From: CAYZPB01 sp964568525
Lineage (GTDB): Bacteria; Bacillota; Bacilli; Tepidibacillales; Tepidibacillaceae
NCBI GenBank assembly: GCA_964568525.1
Contig: CAZMPM010000017.1
Coordinates: forward strand, 1 to 24,391
DNA: 24,391 nucleotides
Direction of reading: 5' to 3'
The notes under the pieces were generated by a model. It saw only the letters and a program-made list of their open reading frames with translations, ran no database searches and was not told where the DNA came from. This document shows positions 21,211 to 24,391 of the stretch, piece after piece; position 1 is the stretch's first letter; each line of letters starts with the position of its first letter. A program made the position numbers and the translations under genes.

Positions 21211-23283
21211 ATGAATAGAAAATTCTCCCTACAAAATACACGTAACATTGGAATTATGGCTCACATCGATGCCGGTAAAACGACAACTACTGAGCGCATT
21301 CTTTACTATACAGGTCGCACTCATAAAATGGGTGAGACACATGAGGGTGCCGCAACAATGGACTGGATGGAGCAAGAGCAAGAACGTGGTATAACAATTA
21401 CATCAGCAGCAACAACGGCTCAATGGAAAGGGCATCGAATTAATATTATCGATACCCCGGGGCATGTTGACTTTACTGTTGAGGTTGAGCGTTCATTACG
21501 TGTATTGGATGGAGCTGTTACAGTACTTGATGCAAAAAGTGGTGTTGAACCACAAACGGAAACTGTTTGGCGCCAAGCAACAACTTATGGCGTGCCTAGA
21601 CTTATTTTTGTTAATAAGATGGATAAAACAGGAGCTGACTTTTTAAATGCGGTTCAAACAATTGTTGATCGCTTAAAGGCTAACCCAGTTCCAATCCAGC
21701 TGCCGATTGGCGCAGAAGAGAAGTTCGTTGGAATCATCGACCTAGTTAATATGGAATCCTATTACTACACTGATGATTTAGGTAATACAACTGAAATACA
21801 ACCAATCGCTGAAGAATATCGTGCACTTGCTGAGGAATGGCGTAGTAACTTAATCGAGGCTGTTGCTGAGATTGATGAAGATTTGATGATGAAGTACCTT
21901 GAAGGTGAAGAGATTACTAATGAGGAAATCGTTAAAGCGCTGCGTAAAGGCACGCTTGCAGTACAAATTTTCCCAGTAGTCTGCGGATCCGCTTACAAAA
22001 ATAAGGGAGTTCAACGCATGCTAGATGCAGTAATTGATTATTTGCCTAGCCCGCTTGACGTGCCTCCTATCAAGGGAGTTACACCTAGAGGTGAAGAGGC
22101 TGGAAGACCGGCAGACGATAGTGCACCGTTTTCAGCGCTTGCTTTTAAAGTAATGACAGACCCGTATGTTGGTAAATTAACATTTTTCCGTGTTTATTCT
22201 GGAACACTAGATTCAGGTTCATATGTTATGAACACATCTAAAGATAAGCGCGAAAGAATCGGGCGAATCCTTGAAATGCACGCGAATCACCGTGAAGAGA
22301 TTAGTAAGGTTTTCTCTGGTGACATTGCAGCGGGAGTTGGTTTGAAGGATACAGGTACTGGTGACACATTATGTGATGAGAAACATCCGATTATTCTTGA
22401 GTCAATGGATTTTCCAGAACCAGTTATCCGTCTTTCTGTAGAACCAAAAACGAAGATGGACCAAGACAAACTTGGCACAGCACTTTCTAAGCTTGCGGAA
22501 GAGGATCCGACATTTAAAACCCATACTGATGAGGAGACTGGACAGACAATCATCGCGGGTATGGGAGAACTACATCTTGATATCATCGTTGATCGTTTGC
22601 GACGTGAGTTCAAGGTTGAAGCTAATGTTGGTGCTCCGCAGGTAGCATACAAAGAAACAATTCGTGCGACTGCTCAAGTTGAGGGTAAATTTGTAAGACA
22701 ATCAGGTGGGCGTGGTCAGTACGGACATGTCTGGGTTGAATTTAGTCCACTTGAAAAAGGCAAAGGTTTTGAATTCGAAAATAAAATCGTTGGTGGAGTT
22801 GTTCCGCGAGAATATATTCCTGCGGTACAGGCTGGTATTGAAGGAGCTGCTGTAAATGGTATTCTTGCCGGTTATCCTTTAATCGATTTTAAAGCAACTA
22901 TTTTTGACGGTTCATACCATGATGTTGACTCTTCTGAGATGGCGTTCAAAATTGCCGGCTCAATGGCACTAAAAGCTGCCAAAACAAAATGTAACCCAGT
23001 AATTCTTGAACCAGTAATGAAAGTTGAAGTTACTGTACCTGAGGAATACATGGGAGATGTAATGGGCGATCTAAGTTCTCGTCGTGGAAGAATTGAGGGT
23101 ATGGGCTCTAATGCTGGTGCGCAGAGTATCCATGCATTAGTACCGCTATCAGAAATGTTTGGTTATGCGACTTCGCTTCGTTCTAATACACAAGGACGTG
23201 CTAACTATTCAATGCAATTTGATGGTTATGAAGAGGTTCCAAAGTTCATTTCTGAAGAAATTATCGCAAAACAGTCAGTTTAG
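21211..23283 (+). CDS. fusA: Elongation factor G
   Basis: EF-G is the GTPase that translocates tRNA and mRNA through the ribosome and, with RRF, recycles ribosomes. The 690-residue protein has G1 AHIDAGKT (17-24), switch I with RGITITSAATTA (59-70), G3 DTPGH (81-85) and G4 NKMD (135-138). Domains II-V follow with AFKVMTDPYVGKL, GMGELHLDIIVDRL, GRGQYGHVWVEFSP and EYMGDVMGDLSSRRG. It is a complete ordinary EF-G; the histidine of PGH (H85), which activates GTP hydrolysis, is present. AGAGGGG precedes the ATG. It is the last gene of the S12-S7-EF-G unit, since tuf has its own promoter; no hairpin terminator is visible before that promoter. Confidence 0.98.
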   Translation: MNRKFSLQNTRNIGIMAHIDAGKTTTTERILYYTGRTHKMGETHEGAATMDWMEQEQERGITITSAATTAQWKGHRINIIDTPGHVDFTVEVERSLRVLDGAVTVLDAKSGVEPQTETVWRQATTYGVPRLIFVNKMDKTGADFLNAVQTIVDRLKANPVPIQLPIGAEEKFVGIIDLVNMESYYYTDDLGNTTEIQPIAEEYRALAEEWRSNLIEAVAEIDEDLMMKYLEGEEITNEEIVKALRKGTLAVQIFPVVCGSAYKNKGVQRMLDAVIDYLPSPLDVPPIKGVTPRGEEAGRPADDSAPFSALAFKVMTDPYVGKLTFFRVYSGTLDSGSYVMNTSKDKRERIGRILEMHANHREEISKVFSGDIAAGVGLKDTGTGDTLCDEKHPIILESMDFPEPVIRLSVEPKTKMDQDKLGTALSKLAEEDPTFKTHTDEETGQTIIAGMGELHLDIIVDRLRREFKVEANVGAPQVAYKETIRATAQVEGKFVRQSGGRGQYGHVWVEFSPLEKGKGFEFENKIVGGVVPREYIPAVQAGIEGAAVNGILAGYPLIDFKATIFDGSYHDVDSSEMAFKIAGSMALKAAKTKCNPVILEPVMKVEVTVPEEYMGDVMGDLSSRRGRIEGMGSNAGAQSIHALVPLSEMFGYATSLRSNTQGRANYSMQFDGYEEVPKFISEEIIAKQSV

Positions 23284-23305
23284 GTGCAAATATACTAAGT
23301 ATTGT

Positions 23306-23333
23306 TTGAAAAAATTTTCACTACGTTTATAAT
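23306..23333 (+). promoter_or_regulatory. Promoter of tuf
   Basis: TTGAAA (23306-23311), a 16-base spacer and a perfect TATAAT (23328-23333) lie 72 bases before the tuf start. Predicted RNA start near 23340, inside a nested inverted repeat. Confidence 0.82.
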
Positions 23334-23357
23334 AGGTATTATAAGAACTGTAGTGAA
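23317..23357 (+). repeat. Nested inverted repeat over the tuf -10 box and transcript start
   Basis: The outer arms TTCACTAC (23317-23324) and GTAGTGAA (23350-23357) flank inner arms TTATAATA (23327-23334) and TATTATAA (23337-23344) around a central GG. All arms are perfect 8-base inverted copies with nearly common centres. The left arms lie in the promoter and only the right arms are transcribed, so it should act as DNA, as an operator, not as an RNA hairpin of this transcript. A readthrough transcript from fusA would include the whole structure. Confidence 0.6.
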
Positions 23358-23404
23358 GCTAATATAAAAAACTATTAATTAATAAGTATTAAGGAGGATA
23401 TAAA

Positions 23405-24391
<987 letters not shown>

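Noticed and set aside
23338..23343. Minus-strand -10 box within the tuf dyad
   Set aside because: It follows automatically from the palindrome and no minus-strand -35 lies at the right distance.
23373..23384. Palindrome TATTAATTAATA before tuf
   Set aside because: Made only of A and T in an AT-rich leader; expected by chance.

Overview
The window is a housekeeping stretch of a low-GC Firmicute chromosome, most likely a member of Bacilli. The order yacL-ispD-ispF-gltX-cysE-cysS-mrnC-rlmB-sigH-rpmG-secE-nusG-rplK-rplA-rplJ-rplL-rsmC-like-rpoB-rpoC-L7Ae-like-rpsL-rpsG-fusA-tuf is the arrangement known from Bacillus subtilis and relatives. The ribosomal proteins S12 (with the longer Firmicute N-terminal segment) and S7 are very Bacillus-like. 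Genus is not decidable from the sequence. Two differences from the Bacillus order stand out: a CarD-type RNA polymerase binding protein gene precedes yacL, and no rae1/yacP lies between rlmB and sigH. Every gene is on the + strand. I found no mobile element, CRISPR array, tRNA or rRNA gene, and no sign of a defence or other accessory system. Long minus-strand frames are shadows of real genes. || Region 1 (1-6.8 kb): the 3' end of carD with its terminator, then yacL (PIN-TRAM membrane protein), ispD and ispF (non-mevalonate isoprenoid synthesis) and gltX (glutamyl-tRNA synthetase). A cysteine-specific T-box follows, with specifier TGC and a UGGA acceptor-binding sequence. It controls cysE (serine acetyltransferase) and cysS (cysteinyl-tRNA synthetase), and cysS runs with tight overlaps into mrnC (Mini-RNase III) and rlmB (23S rRNA methyltransferase). 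|| Region 2 (7.5-12.4 kb): sigH has its own consensus promoter and a terminator. A new promoter then drives rpmG, secE and nusG, followed by rplK-rplA, with a mimic of the 23S rRNA L1-binding site just ahead of rplA. The rplJ-rplL genes have their own promoter and an L10-type leader ending in an intrinsic terminator. An RsmC-like methyltransferase gene follows. || Region 3 (12.4-19.8 kb): rpoB and rpoC, both probably starting with TTG. They are preceded by a leader with a promoter and two successive hairpin-plus-U-tract elements. || Region 4 (19.8-24.4 kb): a promoter, an L7Ae-like K-turn protein gene, rpsL, rpsG and fusA, then tuf with a separate promoter, cut off by the window end. || The main interest lies between the genes. 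There is a known-type T-box, L10 leader and L1 operator. There are also elements I cannot assign to a described family: tandem attenuator-like hairpins before rpoB, a nested dyad over the tuf promoter, a hairpin between a distant Shine-Dalgarno and the nusG start, and long intercistronic hairpins after rplL and before rpsL. Four promoters of the transcription and translation operons share a near-consensus -35 and a TGn extended -10 with a poor -10 hexamer.
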